This document shows positions 35,088 through 45,277 of a stretch of DNA of 64,000 bases, one piece after another; the stretch's first letter is position 1, and each line of letters starts with the position of its first letter. Source of the stretch: Streptomyces aureus (lineage in GTDB: Bacteria; Actinomycetota; Actinomycetes; Streptomycetales; Streptomycetaceae); contig NZ_JNZD01000004.1 in assembly GCF_000725495.1 (NCBI RefSeq), positions 496,001 to 560,000 of the forward strand, written 5' to 3'. The notes under the pieces were generated by a model. It made no database searches. It saw only the letters and a program-made list of their open reading frames with translations, and was not told where the DNA came from. The translations under genes and the position numbers were made by a program.

Positions 35088-36173
35088 TCAGAAGTCGAAC
35101 TGGTCGATGTTCTTCGCGTCGAAGACGGTGGGCTTGCCGAGGCTGATCACGCCGTCCTTGCCGATGGTGAACGAGCCCATGTCACCGGCCTTGAAGGTCT
35201 CGCCCTCCTTGCCCGTGATCTGCCCCGAGGAGAGCGCGACGGCCGTACGCGCGGCCAGCTCGCCGAGCTTGGCCGGGTCCCACAGCTCGAAGGCCTCGAC
35301 GGTGCCGTTCTTGACGTACTTGCGCATGTCGTTCGGGGTGCCGAGGCCGGTGAGCTTGACCTTGCCCTTGTACTTGGAGCCGGACAGGTACTGCGCGGCC
35401 GCCTTGATGCCGACCGTGGTCGGGGAGATGATCCCCTTCAGGTCCGGGTGCTCCTGGAGCAGGCCCTGGGTCTGCTGGAAGGACTGCTGGGCCTCGTCGT
35501 TGCCGAAGGCGACCTTGACCAGCTTGACGTCCTTGTACTTGGGGTCCTTCAGCTCGTCCTTCATGTAGTCGATCCAGGTGTTCTGGTTCGTCGCGGTCTG
35601 CGCGGCGGACAGAATCGCGATCTCGCCCTTGTAGCCGATCTGTTCGGCGAGCAGCTGCACCTCGGTCCGGCCCAGGTCCTCGGCGCTCGCCTGCGAGACG
35701 AACGCGTTGCGGCAGTCGGTCTTGGTGTCGGAGTCGTAGGTGACGACCTTGATCTTGTTCGTCATCGCCTGCTTGAGCGCGGTGCACAGGGCACCCGGGT
35801 CCTGCGCGGACACCGCGATCGCGTCGACCTGCTGCTGGGTGAGCGTGTTGACGTAACTCACCTGGCCGCTGGTGTCGGTGGCGCTGTTGGTGCCCACCTC
35901 CTTGTACTTCGAGCCCAGTTCGGTCAGCGCCTTCTCGCCGCCCTTGTCCGCGGAGGTGAAGTACGGGTTGTTGACGGCCTTGGGGAGGAAGCCGACGGTC
36001 AGGCCCTTCTTGGTGGCCGCGTTCGGGTCGGCCTTGGCGCCGGCGGCGGCACCCGAACCGCCGGAGTCCTTCACGTCGTTCTTGGTGGTGCCGCCGCAGG
36101 CGGTGACGGCGAGGGCGATGGAGGTGACGGCGGCGAGCGCCGCACAGGCACGGCGGATCGATGACTTGCGCAT
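35088..36173 (-). CDS. rhaS: Rhamnose ABC transporter substrate-binding lipoprotein
   Basis: A 361-residue periplasmic-binding-type lipoprotein with lipobox ALAVTAC. The mature domain has GLTVGFLPKAVNNPYF and the effector-domain pattern of the autoinducer-2/rhamnose binding family (QVDAIAVSAQDP, VTYDSDT, GIISPTTVGIKAA). It captures L-rhamnose outside the cell for the RhaPQT complex. It is preceded by the two permeases and followed by the mutarotase. Confidence 0.9.
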   Translation of the reverse strand: MRKSSIRRACAALAAVTSIALAVTACGGTTKNDVKDSGGSGAAAGAKADPNAATKKGLTVGFLPKAVNNPYFTSADKGGEKALTELGSKYKEVGTNSATDTSGQVSYVNTLTQQQVDAIAVSAQDPGALCTALKQAMTNKIKVVTYDSDTKTDCRNAFVSQASAEDLGRTEVQLLAEQIGYKGEIAILSAAQTATNQNTWIDYMKDELKDPKYKDVKLVKVAFGNDEAQQSFQQTQGLLQEHPDLKGIISPTTVGIKAAAQYLSGSKYKGKVKLTGLGTPNDMRKYVKNGTVEAFELWDPAKLGELAARTAVALSSGQITGKEGETFKAGDMGSFTIGKDGVISLGKPTVFDAKNIDQFDF

Positions 36174-36210
36174 GGGTGAGGGTTCCTTTACGAGGGTGAG
36201 CGGAACGGAA

Positions 36211-37206
36211 TTACGAGACCGGAGCCGAGGCGGCGGCTCTGCGGCCCGCCCTCGCCACGGAGATCTGGCGCCCGACCCGGGGGCCGAGCACGGAGACGAC
36301 GAGCAGGACGCCGGTGACGACGATCTGCGACTGCGCGGAGACGTTCAGGAGGCTCATCACGTTCTGCAGCGAGCCGAGCAGGAAGACTCCCGCGATCGCG
36401 CCGCCGAGCGTGCCCTTGCCGCCGTCGAAGTCGATGCCGCCGAGCAGGACGGCGGCCACGACGGACAGTTCGAGCCCGGTGGCGTTGTCGTAGCGGGCGC
36501 TGGCGTAGTGCAGGGCCCAGAACACGCCGGTCAGCGAGGCCATGAGGCCGGTCGCGACGAACAGGAGCAGCTTCTGCCGCTTGACCCGGATGCCGGCGAA
36601 CCGGGCGGCCTCCTCACTGGCGCCGATGGCGAACGCGGAGCGCCCGAAGGGGGTGGCGTGCAGCACGACCACGGCGACGGCGAGCAGCACCAGGAAGACC
36701 GGGAGGGCCTGGGGCACGAAGGTGTCCCCGATGCGTCCGGACGCGAAGTCCTGGTACGGGGCCGGGAAGTCGGTGACCGCGTCGGAGCCGAGCACGATCT
36801 GCGCGATGCCCCGGTAGGCGGCGAGCGTGCCGATGGTGACGGCGAGGGAGGGCAGTCCGAGGCGGGTCACCAGCAGACCGTTGACCAGCCCGCACACCAC
36901 GCCGAGGACCAGGCACAGCGGGATGATCGTCTCGATGGCCATGCCCTGGTTCCACAGGGCGCCCATGACGGATCCCGAGAGGCCGGCCGTGGAGGCGACG
37001 GAGAGGTCGATCTCGCCGGCCACCACGAGCAGGGTCATGGGCAGGGCGATCAGTGCGATCGGCAGGGTGTTGCCGATCAGGAACGACAGGTTGAGCGCGT
37101 TGCCGAACCCGTCGACGAAGGAGAAGGAGAGGAGCAGCAGGACGATCAGGAGGGCGCCGACGGCCGTGTCCCAGCGGACGGCGCGCGAGAGGGCGGAGTC
37201 AGCCAT
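36211..37206 (-). CDS. rhaQ: Rhamnose ABC transporter permease
   Basis: A 331-residue permease of the ribose/rhamnose type, with about eight to ten membrane helices and the family segment VVAGEIDLSVASTAGLSGS. GASEEAARFAGIRVKRQK marks the loop facing the ATPase. Its start overlaps the end of the upstream permease by eight bases, so the two should be co-translated. Confidence 0.9.
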   Translation of the reverse strand: MADSALSRAVRWDTAVGALLIVLLLLSFSFVDGFGNALNLSFLIGNTLPIALIALPMTLLVVAGEIDLSVASTAGLSGSVMGALWNQGMAIETIIPLCLVLGVVCGLVNGLLVTRLGLPSLAVTIGTLAAYRGIAQIVLGSDAVTDFPAPYQDFASGRIGDTFVPQALPVFLVLLAVAVVVLHATPFGRSAFAIGASEEAARFAGIRVKRQKLLLFVATGLMASLTGVFWALHYASARYDNATGLELSVVAAVLLGGIDFDGGKGTLGGAIAGVFLLGSLQNVMSLLNVSAQSQIVVTGVLLVVSVLGPRVGRQISVARAGRRAAASAPVS

Positions 37207-38239
37207 GGCGGGCGTTCCTCTTCTTCAGGGCGGAGGCCACGCGCAGCGCGACGACCCGGTCGACCGCGATGGCGAGGATGAGCAGGACGCCGTTGATGGC
37301 GAGGACCCAGACGGAGCTGACGCCGAGGGCGGGCAGGACGCTGTTGACGGAGGTGAGCAGCAGGGCTCCGAGCGCGGCTCCGTAGACGCTGCCGGAGCCG
37401 CCGGTGAAGACGACGCCGCCGACCACGACGGCGCTGACGACGGTGAGTTCGTAGCCGTTGCCGGTGGCGGAGTCGACGTTGCCGAACCGGGCCAGGTACA
37501 TCGCGCCGGCGAGTCCGGCGAGTCCGCCGCAGACGGTGTACGCGGTGAGGATGCGCCACCGTACGGGGATTCCGGCCAGGCGCGCGGCCTCCGGGTTGGA
37601 GCCGAGGGCGTAGAGCTCGCGGCCGCTGCCGAAGTGCTTGAGGTAGTACGCGGCGACCACGAGGACGGCCAGGGCGATCAGGGCGAGATAGGGGATCGCC
37701 GAGAAGCCGCCGGAGCCGAAGTCGACGAATCCGCCGGGGAGATCGGCGGCCGTGATCTGGCGGGAGCCGACCCAGATGGAGTCGATGCCGCGGATGATGT
37801 AGAGCGTGCCGAGGGTCACGACGAGGGCGGGGACCTGGCCGAGGCTGACGAGCGCCCCGTTGACGAGTCCGCAGCCGATGCCGAGCAGCACCGCGAGGAG
37901 CACGGCGACGACGGGGTGGCCGCCGCCCTGGAGGTAGGTGCCCGCCGCGAAGGCGCTGACGCCGAGGGTCGAGCCGACCGACAGGTCGACGTTGCGGGTG
38001 ATGACGACGAGGGACTGTCCGGTGGCGACCAGCACGAGGATGGTCGCGTTCAGCAGCAGGTCCTTGATGCCCTGCTCGGACAGGAACTCGCTGTTGCCGA
38101 GCTGGGTGACGGCGATCATCACCAGGAAGACGGCCAGGATGGCGAGTTCGCGCATCTTGAAGACGCGGTCCACCAGCCGGGTGCCGCTCGACCTGGGCAC
38201 TTCGGTGGCGGGGGCGGGCGTGGGCGCGGTGACCGTCAT
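37199..38239 (-). CDS. rhaP: Rhamnose ABC transporter permease
   Basis: A 346-residue permease paralogous to RhaQ, with [23 protein letters not shown] and [17 protein letters not shown] in the positions seen there. The ATG at 38239 overlaps the stop of the ATPase gene (ATGA). It forms the channel together with RhaQ. Confidence 0.9.
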   Translation of the reverse strand: MTVTAPTPAPATEVPRSSGTRLVDRVFKMRELAILAVFLVMIAVTQLGNSEFLSEQGIKDLLLNATILVLVATGQSLVVITRNVDLSVGSTLGVSAFAAGTYLQGGGHPVVAVLLAVLLGIGCGLVNGALVSLGQVPALVVTLGTLYIIRGIDSIWVGSRQITAADLPGGFVDFGSGGFSAIPYLALIALAVLVVAAYYLKHFGSGRELYALGSNPEAARLAGIPVRWRILTAYTVCGGLAGLAGAMYLARFGNVDSATGNGYELTVVSAVVVGGVVFTGGSGSVYGAALGALLLTSVNSVLPALGVSSVWVLAINGVLLILAIAVDRVVALRVASALKKRNARHG

Positions 38240-39753
38240 GCGGCGGCCCTCCCGGTGGCGGCGGCCATCACGGATTCCTCGGTGGCTTCGGAGCGTGCGA
38301 TCTCGGCGGTGAGGCGGCCCTCGTGCATGACGAGCACGCGGTCGGCCATGCCGAGGATCTCGGGCAGGTCGGAGGAGATCATCAGGACGGCCACCCCGTC
38401 GGCGGCCAGCTCGCTGAGCAGCCGGTGCACCTCGGCCTTGGTGCCGACGTCGATGCCACGGGTGGGCTCGTCCACGATCAGCACCTTGGGGCCGGTGGCC
38501 AGCCACTTGGCGAGGACCACCTTCTGCTGGTTGCCGCCGGAGAGCGTGGAGACGGTGTCGGCGATCCGGGCGTACTTCACCTGGAGCTTGACCGCCCAGT
38601 CGAGGGAGCGGCTGCGTTCGGCGCCCCGGTCCATCAGGCCGGCCCTGACGGTGGTGCGCAGTCCGGTCAGTCCGATGTTGCGCTCGATGGACATGTCCAT
38701 CACCAGGCCCTGGGCGCGCCGGTCCTCGGGCACGAGCGCGAGACCGGCGGCCATCGCGGTGGAGGGGGCGCCGTTCGTCAGCGCCCTGCCGTCGACCTCC
38801 ACCTCTCCGGCGTCCCAGCGGTCCACGCCGAACACCGCCCGCGCGACCTCCGTGCGGCCCGCGCCGACGAGACCGGCGAGTCCGACGATCTCACCGCGCC
38901 GGACGTCGAAGGAGACGTCGGTGAAGACGCCCTCGCGGGTCAGCCGGCGCACGCTGAGCGCCGCGTCGCCCGCCTCGACGTGCTGTTTGGGGTAGAGCTC
39001 GTCGAGGTCGCGGCCGACCATCCGGCGGACCAGGTCGTCCTCCGTCATGCCCTCCAGCGGCTCGCTGGAGACGAGGGCCCCGTCGCGCAGGGTCGTGACC
39101 CGCCCGCAGATCTGGAAGATCTCCTCCAGCCGGTGCGAGATGAACAGCACCGCGGAGCCCTGCTCGCGCAGGGTGCGGACCACGCCGAACAGCCGGGCGA
39201 CCTCGCTGCCGGTGAGGGCGGCGGTCGGCTCGTCCATGATCAGGACGCGGGCGTCGAAGGACAGCGCCTTGGCGATCTCCACGATCTGCTGGTCGGCGAT
39301 GGACAGTCCGCGCGCCGGACGTTCGGGGTCGAGCTCGACCCCGAGGCGCTTCATGAGGGCCGCGGTCGCCGCGTGGGTGGCCTTGTGGTCGATGCGGCCG
39401 AGGGCCCGCCTGGGCTGACGGCCCATGAAGATGTTCTCGGCGATGGACAGGTCCGGGAACAGCGTCGGCTCCTGGTAGATCACCGCGATGCCCGCGTCAC
39501 GGGCGTCGGCGGGTCCGTGGAAGACGGTGGGCGCGCCGTCCAGCAAAACCTGTCCGGCGTCCGGTCGGTGCACGCCGGCGAGGGTCTTGATGAGGGTCGA
39601 CTTGCCCGCGCCGTTCTCTCCGGCGAGCGCGTGCACCTCGCCGGGGAACAGTTCCAGGGACACGTCCCGCAGGGCGCGTACGGCGCCGAAGGACTTCGAG
39701 ATGTCCTTCAGCGCCAGCACCGGGGCCGGTCCCTTGTCGGACGGGTGGGTCAT
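38236..39753 (-). CDS. rhaT: Rhamnose ABC transporter ATPase (two-domain)
   Basis: A 505-residue protein with two ABC domains in one chain, as in ribose- and rhamnose-type importers. The first has Walker A GENGAGKS and Walker [12 protein letters not shown]. The second has the degenerate Walker [11 protein letters not shown] and signature LSGGNQQK with [14 protein letters not shown]. It powers uptake through RhaPQ. The ATG at 39753 follows GAGGAG; an ATG at 39834 is in frame but lacks one. It is the first gene of the minus-strand operon. Confidence 0.9.
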   Translation of the reverse strand: MTHPSDKGPAPVLALKDISKSFGAVRALRDVSLELFPGEVHALAGENGAGKSTLIKTLAGVHRPDAGQVLLDGAPTVFHGPADARDAGIAVIYQEPTLFPDLSIAENIFMGRQPRRALGRIDHKATHAATAALMKRLGVELDPERPARGLSIADQQIVEIAKALSFDARVLIMDEPTAALTGSEVARLFGVVRTLREQGSAVLFISHRLEEIFQICGRVTTLRDGALVSSEPLEGMTEDDLVRRMVGRDLDELYPKQHVEAGDAALSVRRLTREGVFTDVSFDVRRGEIVGLAGLVGAGRTEVARAVFGVDRWDAGEVEVDGRALTNGAPSTAMAAGLALVPEDRRAQGLVMDMSIERNIGLTGLRTTVRAGLMDRGAERSRSLDWAVKLQVKYARIADTVSTLSGGNQQKVVLAKWLATGPKVLIVDEPTRGIDVGTKAEVHRLLSELAADGVAVLMISSDLPEILGMADRVLVMHEGRLTAEIARSEATEESVMAAATGRAAA

Positions 39754-39797
39754 GAGGGGCTCCTCGACGACGCCGGCGGGACGGCCCCACGACGTCG

Positions 39798-39809
39798 TGA
39801 AAGGTTTCA
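39798..39809. promoter_or_regulatory. LacI-type operator, site 1 (rhaT side)
   Basis: TGAAAGGTTTCA is a perfect palindrome 45 bases before the rhaT start. Together with the site at 39961 it fits a TGAAnCGnTTCA-like LacI consensus. Confidence 0.65.
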
Positions 39810-39960
39810 ATTGGGTTGCCGGGACGTTAGGCATGCCACCCAGGTGACGTCAATGGGTTCGTCTTCAAATTCTTCGGCGGCCCGGCACCGAACAGGTTCA
39901 CAGCGAACGATCCAGGCGAGAGGGGTTGACAGTCCTTCGGGGCGCTCATAGCTTCGGCTC

Positions 39961-39974
39961 CTGAATCGTTTCAG
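39961..39974. promoter_or_regulatory. LacI-type operator, site 2 (rhaI side)
   Basis: CTGAATCGTTTCAG is a palindrome with one mismatch and the central CG typical of LacI operators. It lies in the 361-base divergent region, 141 bases before rhaI. TTGACA at 39926 (-35-like) precedes it. Nothing else in this region looks like a gene. Confidence 0.65.
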
Positions 39975-40114
39975 CCGCTGAGGGCGACCGACCCGGTGAA
40001 CAGCACGGGTCGAGGTCCCTCGGGCGTCCTTCGGGGAGCACCCGGGACACCCTCCGCGAACGGTTCGGCAAGCCGTCGGACATGCAGTCCCCTCGAAGTC
40101 GTAGGAGTCCCGAA

Positions 40115-41275
40115 GTGACCGAGTTCGCCGCGGTGAAGGCCGCGCTCAAGACCCAGGCCGTCGAGACGCCGTCGTGGGCGTACGGGAACTCGGGAACCCG
40201 GTTCAAGGTCTTCGCCCAACCGGGCGTCCCCCGGACCCCGCGGGAGAAGCTGGACGACGCGGCCCAGGTGCACGCGTTCACCGGCGCGGCCCCGACCGTC
40301 GCCCTGCACATCCCCTGGGACAGGACCGACGACTACGCGGCGCTCGCCAAGCACGCCGAGGAGCGCGGTCTGCGGCTCGGCGCGATCAACTCCAACACCT
40401 TCCAGGACGACGACTACCGGCTCGGCTCCGTCTGCCACCCGGACGCGGCGGTGCGCCGCAAGGCCGTCGGTCATCTGCTGGAATGCGTCGACATCATGGA
40501 CGCGACGGGGTCGCGGGACCTGAAGCTGTGGTTCGCCGACGGGACGAACTACCCCGGCCAGGACGACCTGCGCGCACGCCAGGACCGGCTCGCGGAGGCG
40601 CTGGCGCAGGTCTACGAGCGCCTCGGCGACGACCAGCGGATGCTGCTGGAGTACAAGTTCTTCGAGCCCGCCTTCTACGCGACCGACGTCCCCGACTGGG
40701 GCACCGCGTACGCGCACTGCCTGCGGCTCGGCCCCAAGGCGCAGGTCGTGGTCGACACCGGCCACCACGCGCCCGGCACCAACATCGAGTTCATCGTGGC
40801 CACGCTGCTGCGCGAGGGCAAGCTCGGCGCGTTCGACTTCAACTCCCGCTTCTACGCCGACGACGACCTGATGGTGGGCGCGGCCGACCCCTTCCAGCTG
40901 TTCCGGATCATGTACGAGGTGATCCGGGGCGGCGGGTTCACCCCGGACGTCGCCTTCATGCTCGACCAGTGCCACAACATCGAGGCGAAGATCCCGGCGA
41001 TCATCCGGTCCGTGATGAACGTCCAGGAGGCCACGGCCAAGGCCCTCCTCGTCGACCGCGACGCACTCGCCGAGGCGCAGCGGGACGGGGACGTGCTGGC
41101 GGCCAACGCGGTGCTGATGGACGCCTACAACACGGACGTGCGTCCGCTGCTCGCGGAGGTTCGCACCGAGCTGGGGCTCGACCCCGATCCGGTGGCCGCG
41201 TACCACCGGTCCGGGTGGGCGGAGCGGATCGCCGCCGAGCGGGTCGGGGGCACCCAGGCGGGGTGGGGGGCCTAG
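40115..41275 (+). CDS. rhaI: L-rhamnose isomerase
   Basis: A 386-residue sugar isomerase of the xylose-isomerase-like TIM barrel fold, matching actinobacterial L-rhamnose isomerases. Metal-site segments are LEYKFFEPAFYATDVPDW, VVVDTGHHAPGTN and AFDFNSRFYADDDL. It converts L-rhamnose to L-rhamnulose. The GTG at 40115 has AGGAG seven bases before it; an ATG at 40082 would add 11 basic residues. It is the first gene of the plus-strand catabolic operon. Confidence 0.93.
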   Translation: MTEFAAVKAALKTQAVETPSWAYGNSGTRFKVFAQPGVPRTPREKLDDAAQVHAFTGAAPTVALHIPWDRTDDYAALAKHAEERGLRLGAINSNTFQDDDYRLGSVCHPDAAVRRKAVGHLLECVDIMDATGSRDLKLWFADGTNYPGQDDLRARQDRLAEALAQVYERLGDDQRMLLEYKFFEPAFYATDVPDWGTAYAHCLRLGPKAQVVVDTGHHAPGTNIEFIVATLLREGKLGAFDFNSRFYADDDLMVGAADPFQLFRIMYEVIRGGGFTPDVAFMLDQCHNIEAKIPAIIRSVMNVQEATAKALLVDRDALAEAQRDGDVLAANAVLMDAYNTDVRPLLAEVRTELGLDPDPVAAYHRSGWAERIAAERVGGTQAGWGA

Positions 41276-41292
41276 CCCCCTTGCGCAGGGGG

Positions 41293-41408
41293 CCGCTTTC
41301 CAAGTGCGGGACCGAGGCGGCCTCACCGCCTCGCGTCTGCCCCCGCTCCGAGGACCGCTTTCCAAGCGCGGGACCGGGGCGGCCACCTCACCGCCTCGCG
41401 TCTGCCCC
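41293..41408. repeat. Tandem repeat A in the rhaI-rhaEW gap
   Basis: Two imperfect copies, 41293-41344 and 41355-41408, each start CCGCTTTCCAAG and end CACCGCCTCGCGTCTGCCCC. They differ by a few substitutions and a two-base insertion. Confidence 0.75.
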
Positions 41409-41426
41409 ATTCCGGGGGCCGCGGGC

Positions 41427-41581
41427 CGCGCGTGTCGTCGTGGCCGGTCGCGCAGTTCCCCGCGCCCTTGGGGCGCTTCTCCTCGCCCCTCCTCCACACG
41501 AGCCTGTGAGGCGTCTGCCCCATGGCGGTGGGCCGCCGACCGCGCGTCTCGTCGTGGCCGCTCGCGCAGTTCCCCGCGCCC
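41427..41581. repeat. Direct repeat B in the rhaI-rhaEW gap
   Basis: Two 41-base copies, 41427-41467 and 41541-41581, share CGCGCAGTTCCCCGCGCCC at the end and differ at only two or three bases. Each is followed by, or ends in, a short GC hairpin (for example GCCCC-TGAC-GGGGC). A near-identical sequence is, from memory, scattered between genes in many Streptomyces genomes. No gene is in this 351-base gap. Confidence 0.75.
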
Positions 41582-41626
41582 CTGACGGGGCACTCCTCTT
41601 CCCCTCTCCTCCGAAGGATCTGGAAC

Positions 41627-43666
41627 ATGGCATCCCATCCTGAAGCCGTCGCTCTGCTGGGTCGGGCTCGGCGGCTCGGCGCTGATCCGCGCAACACCAA
41701 CTACGCGGGCGGCAACGCCTCCGCGAAGGGCACCGGCAGCGACCCCGTGACCGGGGGTGACGTCGAGTTGATGTGGGTGAAGGGGTCCGGCGGAGACCTC
41801 GGCACCCTCACCGAGGGCGGGCTCGCGGTGCTGCGCCTGGACCGGCTGCGCGCGATGACCGAGGTGTACCCGGGCGTCGAGCGCGAGGACGAGATGGTCG
41901 CCGCGTTCGACTACTGCCTGCACGGCAAGGGCGGTGCCGCGCCCTCCATCGACACGGCGATGCACGGGCTCGTCGACGCCCCGCACGTCGACCATCTGCA
42001 CCCGGACTCGGGGATCGCGCTCGCCTGCGCGGCCGATGGGGAGAAGCTGACCGCCGAGTGCTTCGGCGACCGGGTGGTGTGGGTCCCGTGGCGCCGGCCC
42101 GGATTCCAGCTCGGGCTGGACATCGCGGCGGTCAAGGAGGCCAACCCCGGGGCGATCGGCTGCGTCCTCGGCGGCCACGGCATCACCGCCTGGGGCGCCA
42201 CCGCCGAGGAGTGCGAGCGCAACTCGCTGTACGTCATCCGCACCGCCGAGGCGTTCCTCGAGGAGAAGGGCAGGCCCGAGCCGTTCGGTCCCGTCCTGGA
42301 GGGCTACGGCGCCCTGCCCGAGGCCGACCGCCGCGAACGGGCCGCCGCGCTCGCCCCGTACATCCGGGCCATCGCCTCCCAGGACCGTCCGCAGGTCGGT
42401 CACTTCACCGACTCCGAGGAGGTCCTCGACTTCCTCGCGCGGGCCGAGCACGGACGGCTCGCGGCCCTCGGCACCTCCTGCCCCGACCACTTCCTGCGCA
42501 CCAAGGTCCGGCCGCTGGTGCTCGACCTCCCGCCGGCCGCCTCCCTCGACGAGACGGTCGCCCGGCTCACGGAGCTGCACGCCGAGTACCGGGTCGAGTA
42601 CGCGGCCTATTACGAGCGGCACGCGCTGCCCGACTCCCCCGCGATGCGCGGCGCCGACCCGGCGATCGTGCTGGTCCCCGGGGTCGGCATGTTCTCCTTC
42701 GGCAAGGACAAGCAGACGGCGCGGGTGGCGGGCGAGTTCTACGTCAACGCGATCAACGTGATGCGCGGCGCCGAGGCCGTCTCGACGTACGCGCCGATCG
42801 AGGAGTCGGAGAAGTTCCGCATCGAGTACTGGGCCCTGGAGGAGGCCAAGCTCCGGCGCATGCTGAAGCCCAGGCCCCTCGCCACCCGCATCGCCCTGGT
42901 CACGGGCGCGGGCAGCGGGATCGGCCGCGCGATCGCGGAACGCCTGGTGGCCGAGGGCGCCTGTGTGGTCGTGGCGGACCTGAACGGCGAGAACGCCGCC
43001 GCCGTCGCCGAGGAGCTCGGCGGCAGCGACAAGGCCGTCGCCGTCACGGTCGACGTCACCTCCGAGGAGCAGATCGCCGCGGCCTTCCGGGCGGCGGTGC
43101 TCGCCTTCGGCGGCGTCGACCTGGTGGTCAACAACGCGGGCATCTCCATCTCCAAGCCGCTCCTGGAGACCACCGCGAAGGACTGGGACCTCCAGCACGA
43201 CATCATGGCGCGCGGCTCCTTCCTGGTCTCGCGCGAGGCGGCCCGGGTCATGACCGCGCAGAAGCTGGGCGGCGACGTCGTCTACATCGCGTCCAAGAAC
43301 GCGGTCTTCGCCGGTCCGAACAACATCGCCTACTCCGCGACCAAGGCCGATCAGGCCCACCAGGTAAGGCTCCTGGCAGCCGAGTTGGGCGAGCACGGCA
43401 TCCGGGTCAACGGGGTCAACCCGGACGGGGTCGTCCGCGGTTCGGGCATCTTCGCGGGCGGCTGGGGAGCGCAGCGGGCGGCGACGTACGGCATCGAGGA
43501 GGAGAAGCTCGGCGAGTTCTACGCCCAGCGGACCATCCTCAAGCGCGAGGTGCTGCCGGAGCACGTCGCCGCCGCAGTGTTCGCCCTGACCGGCGGGGAC
43601 CTGACCCACACCACCGGGCTGCACATCCCCGTCGACGCCGGCGTCGCCGCCGCGTTCCTGCGATGA
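41627..43666 (+). CDS. rhaEW: Bifunctional rhamnulose-1-phosphate aldolase / lactaldehyde dehydrogenase
   Basis: A 679-residue fusion. Residues 1-400 are a class II aldolase (NTNYAGGNASAKG, VDHLHPDSGIALAC, GGHGITAWGATAEEC) with the metal-binding His residues. Residues 420-679 are an SDR with VTGAGSGIGRAIAERL, NNAGISIS and YSATK. The aldolase splits L-rhamnulose-1-phosphate into DHAP and L-lactaldehyde, and the SDR acts on the lactaldehyde, giving lactate in the oxidative form. The stop overlaps the start of rhaB (ATGA). Confidence 0.9.
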   Translation: MASHPEAVALLGRARRLGADPRNTNYAGGNASAKGTGSDPVTGGDVELMWVKGSGGDLGTLTEGGLAVLRLDRLRAMTEVYPGVEREDEMVAAFDYCLHGKGGAAPSIDTAMHGLVDAPHVDHLHPDSGIALACAADGEKLTAECFGDRVVWVPWRRPGFQLGLDIAAVKEANPGAIGCVLGGHGITAWGATAEECERNSLYVIRTAEAFLEEKGRPEPFGPVLEGYGALPEADRRERAAALAPYIRAIASQDRPQVGHFTDSEEVLDFLARAEHGRLAALGTSCPDHFLRTKVRPLVLDLPPAASLDETVARLTELHAEYRVEYAAYYERHALPDSPAMRGADPAIVLVPGVGMFSFGKDKQTARVAGEFYVNAINVMRGAEAVSTYAPIEESEKFRIEYWALEEAKLRRMLKPRPLATRIALVTGAGSGIGRAIAERLVAEGACVVVADLNGENAAAVAEELGGSDKAVAVTVDVTSEEQIAAAFRAAVLAFGGVDLVVNNAGISISKPLLETTAKDWDLQHDIMARGSFLVSREAARVMTAQKLGGDVVYIASKNAVFAGPNNIAYSATKADQAHQVRLLAAELGEHGIRVNGVNPDGVVRGSGIFAGGWGAQRAATYGIEEEKLGEFYAQRTILKREVLPEHVAAAVFALTGGDLTHTTGLHIPVDAGVAAAFLR

Positions 43667-45147
43667 AGCCGATGGGTTCACCGCACGTCTCCCCCGCCCG
43701 CGGCACCCCGGCGCGCTCCTACGCCGCCGTCGATCTCGGCGCGTCCAGCGGGCGCGTCATGGTCGGCCGCGTCGGACCGGACACGCTCTCGCTGTCCGAG
43801 GCCCATCGCTTCCGGAACCGGCCGGTCCGCGTTCCCGAGGGCCTGCGCTGGGACATCCTCGGGCTGTACGCGGGCGTCCTGGACGGACTGCGGGCGGCGG
43901 GGCCGGTCGACTCCGTCGGCATCGACAGCTGGGCGGTCGACTACGGGCTGCTGGACGCGGACGGGGCGCTGCTCGGCAACCCGGTGCACTACCGCGACGC
44001 CCGCACCGAGGGGGTCGCGGAGAAGGTGTGGGCGACCGTGCCCGCCGCCGAGCTGTACGCGGCCACGGGGCTGCAGTACGCGCCCTTCAACACCCTCTAC
44101 CAGTTGGCGGCGGCCCGCTCCTCCGGCCAACTCGACGCCGCCAGGCATCTGTTGCTCGTCCCCGACCTGCTGGCGTACTGGCTCACGGGCGAGCTGGGCA
44201 CCGAGCTCACCAACGCCTCCACCACCCAGCTGATCGACCCGAGGACCCGCGACTGGTCCCACGGTCTCGCGGAGCGGCTCGGTATCGACCTCGGGCTGTT
44301 CCCGCCGCTGCGCCGTCCCGGCGACCCGGCCGGGACCCTCTTGCCGCACGTGCTGGAGGAGACCGGGACGACCGGCCCGGTTCCGGTGACGACGGTCGGT
44401 TCGCACGACACGGCCTCGGCGGTGGCCGCCGTCCCCGCGACCGGGGAGCGGTTCGCCTACATCTGCACCGGCACCTGGTCCCTGGCGGGTCTGGAACTGG
44501 ACGCTCCGGTGCTCACCGAGGCGAGCCGGGCCGCCAACTTCACCAACGAGCTCGGCCTGGACGGCACCGTCCGCTATCTGCGCAACATCATGGGCCTGTG
44601 GCTGCTCCAGGAGTGCGTGCGGGAGTGGGGCGACCCCGATCTGGGTGAACTCCTCGCGGCCGCGGGCGAGATGGCGCCGCTGCGGTCCGTCGTGGACGCG
44701 GGCGACGCGGCGTTCCTCGCGCCGGGCCGGATGCCGTCGCGGATCGCCGACGCCTGCCGGGCGACGGGGCAGCCGGTCCCGGTGTCCCGCGCCGAGATCA
44801 CCCGCTGCATCCTCGACTCCCTCGCGCTCGCGCACCGCCGCGCGATCGAGCAGGCCCAGTCGCTGGCCGGCCATCCGGTCGACGTCGTGCACATCGTCGG
44901 CGGCGGCACGCGCAACGAGCTGCTGTGCCGGCTCACCGCCGACGCCTGCGGGCTGCCGGTGGTGGCGGGCCCGGCGGAGGCCGCCGCCCTGGGCAACGTC
45001 CTCGTCCAGGCACGGGCCGGCGGACTCGTCGGCGACCGGGCCGGGATGCGCGAACTCGTCGCGCGCACCCAGCCGCTGCGCCGTTACGAGCCACGGGGCG
45101 GCACCGCGGCCTGGCGCGCGGCCGAGGCGAGGCTCGGCACACCGTGA
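43663..45147 (+). CDS. rhaB: Rhamnulokinase
   Basis: A 494-residue FGGY-family sugar kinase. AAVDLGASSGRVMVG is the first phosphate loop, GIDSWAVDYGLLD the substrate region, and SHDTASAVAAVPA and VHIVGGGTRNELLCRL the ATP site. It phosphorylates L-rhamnulose at C1. The start overlaps the aldolase stop. An ATG nine bases on is also possible. The next gene begins 130 bases downstream. Confidence 0.93.
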   Translation: MKPMGSPHVSPARGTPARSYAAVDLGASSGRVMVGRVGPDTLSLSEAHRFRNRPVRVPEGLRWDILGLYAGVLDGLRAAGPVDSVGIDSWAVDYGLLDADGALLGNPVHYRDARTEGVAEKVWATVPAAELYAATGLQYAPFNTLYQLAAARSSGQLDAARHLLLVPDLLAYWLTGELGTELTNASTTQLIDPRTRDWSHGLAERLGIDLGLFPPLRRPGDPAGTLLPHVLEETGTTGPVPVTTVGSHDTASAVAAVPATGERFAYICTGTWSLAGLELDAPVLTEASRAANFTNELGLDGTVRYLRNIMGLWLLQECVREWGDPDLGELLAAAGEMAPLRSVVDAGDAAFLAPGRMPSRIADACRATGQPVPVSRAEITRCILDSLALAHRRAIEQAQSLAGHPVDVVHIVGGGTRNELLCRLTADACGLPVVAGPAEAAALGNVLVQARAGGLVGDRAGMRELVARTQPLRRYEPRGGTAAWRAAEARLGTP

Positions 45148-45277
45148 GCCTCCCGTCACGGCACGGTCCGCCGCGCCCGGTGGGACCCGCCGCCCGGACG
45201 GCGGGCGCGTGTCCGCCTGCCCGCATGCGCCCGCCGCGTACCCTTCACCCGTCCACGACCGACCCCGAGGAGCCGCG

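Noticed and set aside
41293..41581. CRISPR array
   Set aside because: Only two copies of each repeat, unequal spacing and no cas genes.
39971..43681. A 1236-residue open frame on the minus strand opposite rhaI, rhaEW and the gap
   Set aside because: It is the antisense frame of high-GC genes. It is Arg-, Gly- and Ala-rich with no domain, and the plus-strand genes are certain.
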